DNA of 62,638 bases. Origin: an uncultured Lachnospiraceae bacterium. Lineage in GTDB: Bacteria > Bacillota > Clostridia > Lachnospirales > Lachnospiraceae. The number at the start of each line of letters is the position of its first letter. Position 1 is the stretch's first letter. The stretch covers positions 1 through 62,638 of the forward strand of contig OMVA01000005.1 in NCBI GenBank assembly GCA_900314445.1, read 5' to 3'. This document shows positions 25,465 to 34,837 of this stretch, one piece after another. The notes under the pieces are model-generated. The model did not search any database. It saw nothing but the letters and a program-made list of their open reading frames with translations, and was not told where the DNA came from. A program made the position numbers and the translations under genes.

Positions 25465-26155
25465 CTAAGAGACCTCTCTCTTTAAAACTAAAATATCTTT
25501 TATTTCCAAGAATAATATGATCCAGTAAATGGATGCCAAGTTCATTTCCCAGTTTTTCAATTCTTTCTGTAATACGCCGATCCGCTTCTGATGGTTCCGG
25601 ATAGCCGGAAGGATGATTATGAAGAATAATAATGCTAACTGCATTCCATTTTAGAGCCTGTAAAAATATTTCTCTGGGCTCCATAAAACATTTTCGAATA
25701 CTGCCTTCCGCCAATTGTTTCTGATAAATAATGGAATTGGAGGAATCCAGAAATAGGGCAAATGTCTTTTCCTGAGCCAGATATCTTACGTCCTCCATAA
25801 AATAATCCGCAATGGACTCCGGAGAATTAAAACGCATATGCTCTTTTGCATTTTGCCTGGAAATTCTTTTTGAAATCTCAGCCAAAGCCAGAATCTGACT
25901 TGCTTTAACAATTCCCACGCCGCTTAATTCCATTAACTCCTGCATAGAAAAATATGGCAGGGAAGCAATACCTTTTACATTGGGATGGGCCTGCAAAATC
26001 ATTTGGGAAAGCTCCACCACATTTTGTTTACTTGTTCCTGTTCGAAGAATTACCGCCAGAAGTTCTGCGTCTGAAAGGACCTGAGGTCCATATTCATACA
26101 TTCTTTCTACCGGCTTCTCTTCCTTTGCAAAACTTGAAATTGTAACGTGTTTCAT
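25451..26155 (-). CDS. radC: RadC family JAB1/MPN-domain protein
   Basis: The 234-residue protein has an N-terminal helix-hairpin-helix-like UPF0758 part (RMYEYGPQVLSDAELLAVIL, LMELSGVGIVKASQIL) and a JAB/MPN metalloprotease-like C-terminal domain with the zinc motif HNHPSGYPEPSEAD. Its biochemical function is unresolved despite the historical DNA repair name. radC next to mreBCD is a widely conserved arrangement. GGAG precedes the ATG. It overlaps mreC. Confidence 0.93.
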   Translation of the reverse strand: MKHVTISSFAKEEKPVERMYEYGPQVLSDAELLAVILRTGTSKQNVVELSQMILQAHPNVKGIASLPYFSMQELMELSGVGIVKASQILALAEISKRISRQNAKEHMRFNSPESIADYFMEDVRYLAQEKTFALFLDSSNSIIYQKQLAEGSIRKCFMEPREIFLQALKWNAVSIIILHNHPSGYPEPSEADRRITERIEKLGNELGIHLLDHIILGNKRYFSFKERGLLGEVR

Positions 26156-26219
26156 AGGCGCTCCATTTCTCCCTCTCTGGAACAGAGTGCCCCTTAGTGC
26201 CCTTAGTCTAACACTTTAA

Positions 26220-27497
26220 TTATTGTTTTTCCATAACCTTCTGCAGGGAGGAAAGGATACCAAATTTCGCATGGGCATAGGTAAGTCCCCCCTGGAAATA
26301 TACGGCATAAGGCTCCTTAATTGGAGCGTCAGCAGAAAGTTCGATGGATGCGCCGGATACAAAGGTACCAGCAGCCATAATAACCTGAGCATCATAGCCA
26401 GGCATATCCCAGGGGATTGGCTTAACAAAGCTGTCCACAGGAGATGCGTCCTGAATTCCTTCACAGAAAGCTTCAATCAGTTCAGGCTTACCCAGTTCAA
26501 CTGCCTGGATAATATCGTAACGAGGCTCACTTGCATTCGGAATGGCCTTGAAGCCCTTTGCTTCATAAAGGTTTGCAGCAAGAATGGCGCCCTTTAATGC
26601 AGAGGCAGTAACGGTTGGTGCCAGGAAAAGTCCCTGTGTAAACTGTCTTGTAATGCCAAGAGTTGCACCGACTTCCTTGCCCAGACCTGGTGTTGTAAGG
26701 CGAGCGGCACATCTTTCGATGCAGTCTGCTGTTCCACAAATATAACCACCGATTGGCGCAAGTCCGCCACCTGGATTCTTGATCAGGGAACCAACCACCA
26801 TATCCGCACCAAGGTCTGAAGGCTCGATTGTTTCTACGAATTCACCATAGCAGTTATCCACCATAACGATGACGTCAGGCTTAATAGACTTTACAAATGA
26901 AATTGCCTCGCCTATCTGTTCTACAGAAAGACTTGGACGCACGTCATATCCCTTGGAACGCTGAATTTCAACAAGCTTTGTATTGTCTTTAATCTTGGCA
27001 CGAATACCATCGAAGTCCCATCCACCATCTGGTAAAAGACTGACTTCATCGTAAGTAATACCAAATTCAGCAAGAGAACCCACTTCTGGACGAATACCAA
27101 TAACACCCTGGAGAGTATCATATACAGGACCAGCAATGGAAAGCATTTCATCTCCTGGTCTTAAGTTTGCAGAAAGGGCTGTTGCAAGAGCATGGGTGCC
27201 ACAGGTAATGGTAGGTCTTACAAGTGCATCTTCTGTGTGAAATACTTTTGCATAGATTTTTTCTAAAGTATCACGGCCTGTGTCGTTATAACCATAACCC
27301 GTTGTTCCATACATATGCTCTTCTGCCAGACGAGCTTCCTGCATGGCACGAATAACACGAACCTGATTAAATTCAGCAATCTTATCAATTTCTTTAAATC
27401 TGTCTTTTAACTTTTCTTCCATCTCATTTGCAAAATCAAAGACTTCTTCAGAAATTCCTTCCTGTAAGTAGTATTCCTTAAGTGTATCCTTATCCAT
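26220..27497 (-). CDS. Methionine gamma-lyase-like (COG4100, aluminium-resistance annotated) PLP enzyme
   Basis: The 425-residue fold-type I PLP protein belongs to the YnbB/COG4100 family. Visible are TGYGYNDTGRDTLEKIYAKVF, the PLP-pocket TCGTHALATAL, the Asp region VMVDNCYGEFVE, and SLIKNPGGGLAPIGGYICG with the Schiff-base Lys. Family members are annotated as methionine gamma-lyase or aluminium resistance protein without firm biochemical proof. It follows miaA at 64 bp; conserved linkage of this family with miaA, mutL or hfq-type genes is seen in Firmicutes. A weak promoter (TTGCCT-17-AATAAA) may lie in the gap. Confidence 0.85.
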   Translation of the reverse strand: MDKDTLKEYYLQEGISEEVFDFANEMEEKLKDRFKEIDKIAEFNQVRVIRAMQEARLAEEHMYGTTGYGYNDTGRDTLEKIYAKVFHTEDALVRPTITCGTHALATALSANLRPGDEMLSIAGPVYDTLQGVIGIRPEVGSLAEFGITYDEVSLLPDGGWDFDGIRAKIKDNTKLVEIQRSKGYDVRPSLSVEQIGEAISFVKSIKPDVIVMVDNCYGEFVETIEPSDLGADMVVGSLIKNPGGGLAPIGGYICGTADCIERCAARLTTPGLGKEVGATLGITRQFTQGLFLAPTVTASALKGAILAANLYEAKGFKAIPNASEPRYDIIQAVELGKPELIEAFCEGIQDASPVDSFVKPIPWDMPGYDAQVIMAAGTFVSGASIELSADAPIKEPYAVYFQGGLTYAHAKFGILSSLQKVMEKQ

Positions 27498-27561
27498 TTT
27501 TAAATTCCTTTATATTTATTATGAACGTATTGCCCCTAGGCAAAACCATTACATTCTATAC

Positions 27562-28551
27562 CTATTTTGTGTTAATAATGTGTCTATTTTTCAAAAGAGC
27601 CAGCATATCCTGCAGAAGCAAATCTTCATTCTCATACTGATCCTTGTCAATCCAGATTACATCTCTTTCTCTTCGGAACCAGGTGAGCTGTCTCTTAGCA
27701 AAGTGTCTTGTATTTTCTTTGATATTATCTGCAGCTTCCTGGGCAGTACATTTGCCATCAAGAATTGGAAGAATCTCCTTATAACCAATACCTTCCAGAG
27801 AGATGGACTCACGAGGTAAACCCTCAGCAAGAAGTTCTTTCACTTCCTGAACCAGGCCTTTTTCCATCATAATATCCACTCTTTTATTGATTCTTTCGTA
27901 AAGCTTGGCCCTGTCCATATTCAGAACAAAGTAGGCCGCATTATAGATGGACTCCTTCTTTCTCTCCTCTTTATTGTGCTTAGAGATTGGTTCCTGATGG
28001 AAATGATAATATTCCAGGGCGCGAATCACCTTCTTCACATTGTTTGGGTGAATCTCAGCAGCAGAATCCGGATCTATGGATTTTAGTCTTTCAAATAGGA
28101 TTGCCGGGCCGTTTTCCTGCAGAGCCTCAGCCTCCAAAGCAGCACGGGTTCCATCATCTTCCTCATTTTTAAAGTTAATTCCATAAAGAAGGGCCTGAAT
28201 ATAAAAGCCTGTGCCACCAACCACAATCGGAATATGACCACGACCAAGTATATCCTTACAAGCCTGCCTTGCCAGGGACTGAAATTCCGATACATTAAAT
28301 GCATGGTCCGCATCAAATACATCAATGAGATGATGCTTCACCCCCTGCATCTCCTGAGGACTAATCTTGGCAGTGCCAATATCCATCTTTCTATATACCT
28401 GCATAGAATCTGCAGATATGATTTCCCCATCAATTGCCTTGGCAAGAGCAATGGATAAATCAGTTTTTCCAGCTGCTGTTGGTCCGGTTAAAATAACAAG
28501 AGGAGGTAATTCTGTATTCACTTGGCTGATATTTACATTATCTCTTATCAT
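27562..28551 (-). CDS. miaA: tRNA dimethylallyltransferase
   Basis: The enzyme transfers a dimethylallyl group to A37 of tRNAs reading U-initial codons. Motifs are the P-loop LVILTGPTAAGKTDLSIALA, SADSMQVYRKMDIGTAK, HHLIDVFDA, VVGGTGFYIQALLYG and the C-terminal RRQLTW-like RQLTWFRRE. The 329-residue form from ATG 28551 starts one base after the mutL stop; an in-frame ATG at 28590 within mutL would add 13 residues and is less likely. MiaB, encoded upstream at 33294, methylthiolates the same base, so the mutS-mutL-miaA-miaB order groups a modification pair. Confidence 0.93.
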   Translation of the reverse strand: MIRDNVNISQVNTELPPLVILTGPTAAGKTDLSIALAKAIDGEIISADSMQVYRKMDIGTAKISPQEMQGVKHHLIDVFDADHAFNVSEFQSLARQACKDILGRGHIPIVVGGTGFYIQALLYGINFKNEEDDGTRAALEAEALQENGPAILFERLKSIDPDSAAEIHPNNVKKVIRALEYYHFHQEPISKHNKEERKKESIYNAAYFVLNMDRAKLYERINKRVDIMMEKGLVQEVKELLAEGLPRESISLEGIGYKEILPILDGKCTAQEAADNIKENTRHFAKRQLTWFRRERDVIWIDKDQYENEDLLLQDMLALLKNRHIINTK

Positions 28552-28552
28552 C

Positions 28553-30577
28553 TTACTCAACAATTCTTTTAAATTTCTTATCCAGTTCATCCTTGGATAT
28601 CTTAATGATTGTAGGTCTTCCGTGAGGACAAGTATATGGATTATCCAGCGTTAGGAGTTTAGACATGAGTTCTTCTGCTTCCATTTGAGAAATCTCCTGA
28701 TTTCCCTTGATAGCCGCTTTACATCCCATGGTAGCAATCTTGTGTACAAAGAGATCTTCATTTACCTGACGTACACCAGAAGCCAGGTCTGCAGCGAATT
28801 CTACAAATACATCTCTTCCGCTAAGGCCTACCAGATTTACTGGAACCGATGTAATTTTAATATCATTCTCACCAAAATCATCCAGTTCAAAACCAGTCTT
28901 TTCAAAGAGTTCAATATTCTCAAGAACTGCTGTTTTTTCACGACTGGATAAAGTAATGGTAATTGGTGGGTACAACTGCTGAGAAGCTATGGTACGACTT
29001 TTAAACTCAGCAAGATATGTCTCATAATTTACTTTTTCATGGGCAGCATGCTGATCCATGATATATAGACTGCCATTAAATTCTGTAAGCCAATAGGTCT
29101 TAAAGAGCTGTCCAATAATCTTGTGTTTAGCCACAGCTTCATCAGAAAGATAGGATACTTCAGCAAGGGATTGCTGCTCATACTTTTCTTCCTCTTTCCT
29201 AGAGGTAAAGGAATATGTGGCAGAATCCTCTACCTGGTCTTCCTTATTTTCTTGCTCCCTGCTATCCTCTTCAACCCTATCAGAAATGTTGCCGACTTGG
29301 TCTTTTCCGTATGTATTCTCCTCTATTTCATCCACTTTATCCTTTGCTTCAGAGGCCTCTTTTTCCGTACTTTCGTCCAGTTTCTTTAAATAAGAATCCG
29401 GCAAGATACTCTTCAAAATTGACATAGAGTTCGTAGTGGACTTCTGGAATGCATGATAATCTTCAGACTTTGCATGACTATGGCTGGAAGCCTCCAAAGC
29501 TTTTTTCACAGCGTCTGATGGAGATAGATTTTTAGGCTGAGGAGTAAAATACTTTTGCCTCTGACCATAGTCTGCCTCTGCATCTGGAATTAATTCCTTT
29601 TCTTTTAAAGAATCCGCCACTGCATGATAAACAGCGCTAAATAAAGCCTTTTCGTTATCATATCGGAACTCTCTTTTAGCAGGATGTACATTCACATCTA
29701 CTGCTTCCGGTGGTACCTCAATAAAAAGCACAGTAAATGGGAATCTGTGTTGCATAACATAGGTCTTATATGCTTCTTCAATAGCCTTATTAATAACGAC
29801 GTTCTTAATATATCGCGTATTCACAAAGTAATTTTCGAAGGAACGATTACCCTTGGAAAGAAAAGGCTTACCAGAGTAGCCTGTGATTTTAATTTCATCT
29901 GTTCCGCCATTCACTTCCAGAATAGACTTGGCAATTTCTTTGCCATAAAGCTGATAAATAGCTTCTTTTAAATCTCCATTACCAGAAGTATCAATAAGTG
30001 TCTTACCCTGGGAAATGAGATGCACAGCCACGCCAGGATTGGAAAGAGCAATATGGCTCATTAAATCTGTAATGTAGGAACCCTCGGTCATATTGGATTT
30101 AAGGAACTTCAGTCTGGCTGGTGTGTTAAAGAAAATATTACGAGTAACGATGGTTGTACCATCTGGCGCACCAATTTCTTCACAGGAAACCTCTTTACCA
30201 CCACGAATTTCATAACGGATGCCTGTAAGTGCATCGTGGGTCTTGGTAATCATTTCGGTATCCGTAACAGCTGCAATGGTGGAAAGCGCTTCTCCTCTAA
30301 AACCAAGAGTCATAACTCCAACTAAGTCGTCAGCATTATCCAGCTTAGAGGTGGCATGGGAATAGAAAGCCTTTTGAATATCTTCTTTGGGAATACCTCC
30401 GCCATTATCCGTTACACGAATCATGGACTTACCACCATCTGTGATTTCAACCGTAATTCGTGTAGCACCTGCATCAATGGAGTTCTCTACAAGTTCTTTT
30501 ACGATGGATGCTGGTCTTTCAATAACTTCACCAGCGGCAATCTTATCAATTGTATGTTGATCAAGAATTTTAATCAT
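28553..30577 (-). CDS. mutL: DNA mismatch repair protein MutL
   Basis: The 674-residue protein has an N-terminal GHKL ATPase: IAAGEVIERPASIVKELVEN, DNGGGIPKEDI, TLGFRGEALSTIAAV and the DVNVHPAKREFRYDN region. A low-complexity acidic linker (~390-480) follows, then the C-terminal dimerisation/endonuclease domain with MDQHAAHEKVNYE, ACKAAIKG and CPHGRPT. The DQHAAHE-type motif marks the endonuclease-competent MutL found in organisms without MutH. It is transcribed after mutS with a 39-bp gap. Confidence 0.95.
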   Translation of the reverse strand: MIKILDQHTIDKIAAGEVIERPASIVKELVENSIDAGATRITVEITDGGKSMIRVTDNGGGIPKEDIQKAFYSHATSKLDNADDLVGVMTLGFRGEALSTIAAVTDTEMITKTHDALTGIRYEIRGGKEVSCEEIGAPDGTTIVTRNIFFNTPARLKFLKSNMTEGSYITDLMSHIALSNPGVAVHLISQGKTLIDTSGNGDLKEAIYQLYGKEIAKSILEVNGGTDEIKITGYSGKPFLSKGNRSFENYFVNTRYIKNVVINKAIEEAYKTYVMQHRFPFTVLFIEVPPEAVDVNVHPAKREFRYDNEKALFSAVYHAVADSLKEKELIPDAEADYGQRQKYFTPQPKNLSPSDAVKKALEASSHSHAKSEDYHAFQKSTTNSMSILKSILPDSYLKKLDESTEKEASEAKDKVDEIEENTYGKDQVGNISDRVEEDSREQENKEDQVEDSATYSFTSRKEEEKYEQQSLAEVSYLSDEAVAKHKIIGQLFKTYWLTEFNGSLYIMDQHAAHEKVNYETYLAEFKSRTIASQQLYPPITITLSSREKTAVLENIELFEKTGFELDDFGENDIKITSVPVNLVGLSGRDVFVEFAADLASGVRQVNEDLFVHKIATMGCKAAIKGNQEISQMEAEELMSKLLTLDNPYTCPHGRPTIIKISKDELDKKFKRIVE

Positions 30578-30616
30578 ATAGATTATGTCCTTCTCATGTC
30601 ATTTCTTTACAAACGC

Positions 30617-33301
30617 TTATCCTAAGCGGTCTTTTAATTCCTGCAGATACAGCATCGCTTTAACAGGAGTCATATTATTTAAGTCTAGAGCCTTCAGTTC
30701 CGCCACAATGGTCATATCTTCTGTGGAGCCAAACAAACACATTTGTCCTTCTGCTTCGCCCTTCTTTGAACGCTTAACTGGCTCTTCTTTATGAACGGTT
30801 TTAGCTTCAATATCACGAGCATTTCCTGTGATATCGTCTTCAGCCAGCTGATTGGCAATGTCCTTCGCACGGTCGATGACAGGCTTTGGAAGTCCAGCAA
30901 GTTCAGCTACTTCAATACCATAGGAGCGGTCTGCTCCTCCTGGTACAATTTTACGTAGGAATACTAAAGAATCTTTCGTCTGCTTAATAGCAATGCAATA
31001 GTTATTTACGGAAGAAAGTTTTCCCTCCAGTTCTGTCAACTCATGATAATGAGTGGCAAAAAGTGTCTTTGCGCCCACTGCATCCGGATCTGCAATATAT
31101 TCAACTACTGCCCAGGCAATGGAAAGTCCATCAAAGGTGGAGGTTCCACGACCAATTTCATCCATGATAATCAGGGAGTTCTTTGTTGCATTACGAAGAA
31201 TGTTAGATACTTCACTCATTTCAACCATAAAGGTGGACTGGCCCTGAGCCAGGTCATCACTGGCACCAACTCTGGTAAAGATACGGTCTGAAATACAAAT
31301 ATTGGCAGATGTGGCTGGTACAAATGAACCACACTGAGCCATAAGTGCAATCAGAGCTGTCTGACGCATATATGTTGATTTACCAGCCATATTAGGACCA
31401 GTAATAATCATGATTCTATTGGCAGAGGAATCAAGAACAGTATCATTTGGAATGAAGGTTCCTGAATTCATCATACGTTCAACAACTGGATGACGTCCCT
31501 CACGGATATCAATTACACCATTCTGGTTAAGGGATGGACGAATATAATTGTATTTCACTGCAATATAAGACAGAGAACAAAGCGCATCAATTTCTGCGAT
31601 ATTCTCTGCTGTCCTCTGTACACGTGTAGTCTGGCTAGCCAGGAAATCACGTAACTTGCAGTATTCTTCATATTCCAGATTAAAGAGCTTATCCTCCGAA
31701 CCTAAAATAATGTCTGATAAAGACTGAAGTTCTGTAGTGGTATAACGCTCTGCATTGGTCAGAGTCTGCTTACGAATAAAGTAATCTGGCACCAGATTCT
31801 GGAAAGAATTTGTAACTTCAAAGAAATAACCATAAACACGGTTAAACTTGATACGAAGATTCTTGATTCCAGTATTCTCTCTTTCTCTTGCTTCAATCTC
31901 ATTTAACTTATCCTTAGAAGCAATTTTTGCTTCCTTGAAATCATCAATCTCCTGACTGAAACCAGGCCTAAAAATACCACCTTCACGAATGGTGATTGGG
32001 GCATCTTCAGAGATGGCATTATCAATCAGATGATAAAGATCCTGCAGGTCATCCATTTCTGCATCCATGGTTTCAAAAATGCTGGAACCAAAACCATGAA
32101 TCAGATTATGAATAAATGGCAGATACTTTAAAGAATTACGGAAAGAAAGCAGGTCGTGAGGACCAGCTGTCTTAATGGAAATCTTTGTCATCAGGCGTTC
32201 CAGATCATAAATAGAATTCATGTATTCCATGACTTCATCACGATCCATAACGCGTCTATTCAGGGCATCAATAGCGTCATATCTTGCTTCAATGGCCTTT
32301 AAATCCATTAAAGGCATTTCAACGAAATTTCGAAGACGACGGGCGCCCATGGCAGTCTTTGTATGATCCAGAACCCAAAGCAGGGAACCTACTCTCTGCT
32401 TATCACGCATGGTCTCTGTCAGTTCCAGATTACGGCGTGTAGCAGAATCAATAACCATAAATTTAGACACATAGTAAACCTTGAGAGAATTGAGCTGCTC
32501 CATTTCCGACATCTGTGTGTCCAGAAGGTAACAAATCAGTCCGCCTGCAGCCATAATACCTGCGTCAAGGTCTTTCAGACCAAGGCCTTCCACACCACTG
32601 GTATGAAACTGCTTTTCAATACGTTCAATGGATGATTTCAGTTCAAAATCAGACTTGGAAACTGGACTGACCATAATATTCAACTTTTGAAGAAGCATAT
32701 TGTAAGTCTCAGTGCTCAGGTCGTCCTCTGGGAATAAGTCCTGGCCTTCCAAAGTTACAATTTCAGAAGGCTCGAACTTTGTGATTTCATCCAGCACTTT
32801 AGATGCCTGATCCACTTCTGTTACCATGAATTGTCCAGTAGAGATATCAGCTGTTGCGATACCATACTTTCCATCACGCAAAATAATAGAGCAAATGAAA
32901 TTGTTTTCGTCTTCTGTCAGAGTGCCTTCAGTCATTGTGGTACCAGGAGTAATGATCTTAATGACCTTACGCTGTACCAGACCTTTAGCTTTCTTAGGGT
33001 CTTCTACCTGCTCACAGATAGCAACCTTATAGCCCTTCTGAATCAGACGGGCAATATATGTGTCTGCAGCATGGTAAGGAATGCCACACATAGGTGCTCT
33101 TTCCTCCAGGCCACAGTCTTTTCCAGTTAATGTAATCTCCAGTTCTCTGGAAACAGTTTCTGCATCATCAAAGAACATCTCATAAAAGTCACCCAGACGA
33201 TAGAAAACAATAATACCCTCATTCTCTTCTCTTGTCTGCAGATAGTGCTGCATCATTGGTGATAATTTACTACGATCGATATTCTCGAAAGCCTTAATCA
33301 T
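30617..33301 (-). CDS. mutS: DNA mismatch repair protein MutS
   Basis: The 894-residue mismatch sensor has the N-terminal mismatch-binding domain with the Phe-x-Glu wedge (YRLGDFYEMFFDDA), connector and lever regions, and the ABC-type ATPase with GPNMAGKSTYMRQ (Walker A), DEIGRGTSTFDGLS (Walker B and D loop) and FATHYHEL (H loop). It overlaps miaB by eight bases and precedes mutL, so miaB-mutS-mutL-miaA probably share one transcript. Confidence 0.96.
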   Translation of the reverse strand: MIKAFENIDRSKLSPMMQHYLQTREENEGIIVFYRLGDFYEMFFDDAETVSRELEITLTGKDCGLEERAPMCGIPYHAADTYIARLIQKGYKVAICEQVEDPKKAKGLVQRKVIKIITPGTTMTEGTLTEDENNFICSIILRDGKYGIATADISTGQFMVTEVDQASKVLDEITKFEPSEIVTLEGQDLFPEDDLSTETYNMLLQKLNIMVSPVSKSDFELKSSIERIEKQFHTSGVEGLGLKDLDAGIMAAGGLICYLLDTQMSEMEQLNSLKVYYVSKFMVIDSATRRNLELTETMRDKQRVGSLLWVLDHTKTAMGARRLRNFVEMPLMDLKAIEARYDAIDALNRRVMDRDEVMEYMNSIYDLERLMTKISIKTAGPHDLLSFRNSLKYLPFIHNLIHGFGSSIFETMDAEMDDLQDLYHLIDNAISEDAPITIREGGIFRPGFSQEIDDFKEAKIASKDKLNEIEARERENTGIKNLRIKFNRVYGYFFEVTNSFQNLVPDYFIRKQTLTNAERYTTTELQSLSDIILGSEDKLFNLEYEEYCKLRDFLASQTTRVQRTAENIAEIDALCSLSYIAVKYNYIRPSLNQNGVIDIREGRHPVVERMMNSGTFIPNDTVLDSSANRIMIITGPNMAGKSTYMRQTALIALMAQCGSFVPATSANICISDRIFTRVGASDDLAQGQSTFMVEMSEVSNILRNATKNSLIIMDEIGRGTSTFDGLSIAWAVVEYIADPDAVGAKTLFATHYHELTELEGKLSSVNNYCIAIKQTKDSLVFLRKIVPGGADRSYGIEVAELAGLPKPVIDRAKDIANQLAEDDITGNARDIEAKTVHKEEPVKRSKKGEAEGQMCLFGSTEDMTIVAELKALDLNNMTPVKAMLYLQELKDRLG

Positions 33302-34745
33302 TTACGATTTCCCCTAAATAATAAAATCCTTTTGCTTCGTTTAACTTAACATTTACAAATGTACCAATCATGGATGGGGCTCCAGGGAAATGAACCAGAT
33401 AATTATTGTCCATTCTTCCTGTTACATAACCTTCCTCATGATCATCAATATCTTCAACCAGCACTTCCTTTACCTGGCCTTCGAAACGAGCAGTTGCTTT
33501 CGCGCTCTCTTCTCGAACCACCTTCAGAAGTCTCTGGAATCTCTCATTTACTACGTCTGCTGGAACCTGCTCCATTTTGGCAGCTGGTGTTCCAGAACGA
33601 ATAGAATAGATGAATGTGAATGCCTGGTCATAGTGACACTTCTTTACAACATCTACAGTTTCCAGGAAGTCTTCCTCTGTTTCCCCAGGGAAGCCAACCA
33701 TAATATCTGTTGTAAGAGATACGTCAGGTAACTTGGCACGAATACGGTCAACCAGGGCAAGGTACTGCTCCTTTGTATAATGACGATTCATCTTCTTTAA
33801 GATTTCAGTTGAACCTGCCTGTACTGGCAAATGGATTTGTCTGCAAATCTTAGGATTTCTTGCAATCACATCAATGAGCTTATCAGAAAGATCCTTAGGA
33901 TGACTTGTCATGAAACGCACTCTATGAATCTTTTCAATCTTACATACATCTTCCATAAGATCTGGGAAGTCATAATCTGGATTTGCCTCCAGGATTGGGC
34001 TTGTTCCCATGAAATTTACACCGTAAGAGTTAACATTCTGACCCAGGAGCATGATTTCCACATAGCCCGAATCCGCCAGACGCTGTACCTCTTCCAGAAT
34101 ATCTTCAGGTGTTCTGGAACGCTCACGTCCACGAACATAAGGTACGATACAGTAAGTACAGAAGTTATTACATCCGTACATGATATTTACACCAGACTTG
34201 AAAGTGAACTTTCTCTTCTCTGGCAGATTCTCCACATTTGTTTCTGGTGCATCAAGAACTTCATAAACCTGCTTTTCATCACCCTTAATACGTCTGTAAA
34301 GGAGTTCTGCCAGCTTATAGAAATTGAAGGTACCGAAAATAAGGTCAACAAATGGATAATGCTCCTGAATATAAGCCACCGTATCCTTCTGCTGCATCAT
34401 ACAACCGCAAATTCCAATCAGCATCTTACGCTTTTCTTTTCTCTTCTTCAGCTGTCCAAGATGGCCGTAAAGCTTAGTATTGGCATTTTCACGTACTGTA
34501 CATGTGTTATAAATAACAAAGTCAGCATCCTCTTCCCTAGGTGCTTCCTGGAAACCAATCTGCTCCAGAATACCAGTAAGCTTCTCGGAATCATGGGCGT
34601 TCATCTGGCAACCAAATGTGGCAACATAATAAGATGGACACTGGCCATTATCCTTTGTATACTGTTCAATCTCCTTAGATAGAAGGTCCATAAAATAGCC
34701 CTGTCTCTCAGGTTCCTGTGTTGGGATGTTGTTTAAATCCTGCAT
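33294..34745 (-). CDS. miaB: tRNA-2-methylthio-N6-dimethylallyladenosine synthase MiaB
   Basis: The 483-residue radical-SAM methylthiotransferase has the N-terminal UPF0004 domain with three cluster Cys (TFGCQMNAHDSEK, YNTCTVREN, GCMMQQ), the radical SAM motif CNNFCTYC in YGCNNFCTYCIVPYVRG, and a C-terminal TRAM RNA-binding domain. It acts on the A37 prepared by MiaA, encoded downstream in the same cluster. AAGGAAT precedes the ATG. The leader contains a copy of the dispersed intergenic element. Confidence 0.96.
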   Translation of the reverse strand: MQDLNNIPTQEPERQGYFMDLLSKEIEQYTKDNGQCPSYYVATFGCQMNAHDSEKLTGILEQIGFQEAPREEDADFVIYNTCTVRENANTKLYGHLGQLKKRKEKRKMLIGICGCMMQQKDTVAYIQEHYPFVDLIFGTFNFYKLAELLYRRIKGDEKQVYEVLDAPETNVENLPEKRKFTFKSGVNIMYGCNNFCTYCIVPYVRGRERSRTPEDILEEVQRLADSGYVEIMLLGQNVNSYGVNFMGTSPILEANPDYDFPDLMEDVCKIEKIHRVRFMTSHPKDLSDKLIDVIARNPKICRQIHLPVQAGSTEILKKMNRHYTKEQYLALVDRIRAKLPDVSLTTDIMVGFPGETEEDFLETVDVVKKCHYDQAFTFIYSIRSGTPAAKMEQVPADVVNERFQRLLKVVREESAKATARFEGQVKEVLVEDIDDHEEGYVTGRMDNNYLVHFPGAPSMIGTFVNVKLNEAKGFYYLGEIVND

Positions 34746-34785
34746 CTTTAAATTCCTTATCTATATTTGATATTTCTTATTCCTA

Positions 34786-34824
34786 CAAATGAACTGCGCA
34801 TTCTTTACGCCAAGTTCATTTGCA
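34786..34824. repeat. Dispersed inverted-repeat element, miaB leader copy
   Basis: CAAATGAACT (34786-34795) and AGTTCATTTG (34813-34822) form a perfect 10-bp inverted repeat around a 17-nt loop. The minus-strand half reads TTGCAAATGAACTTGGCG, the best match to the family core. It lies 40-80 bp upstream of miaB. Confidence 0.6.
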
Positions 34825-34837
34825 AGGATTGTATGCA

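Noticed and set aside
25189..25550. GCCAAGTTCATTT matches inside mreC and radC as further copies of the dispersed motif
   Set aside because: They encode in-frame residues of conserved genes and lack the TGCAAATG half, so chance is likely.
33831..34682. 283-residue plus-strand frame antisense to miaB
   Set aside because: It is entirely within a well-supported gene, with atypical composition and no start signal.
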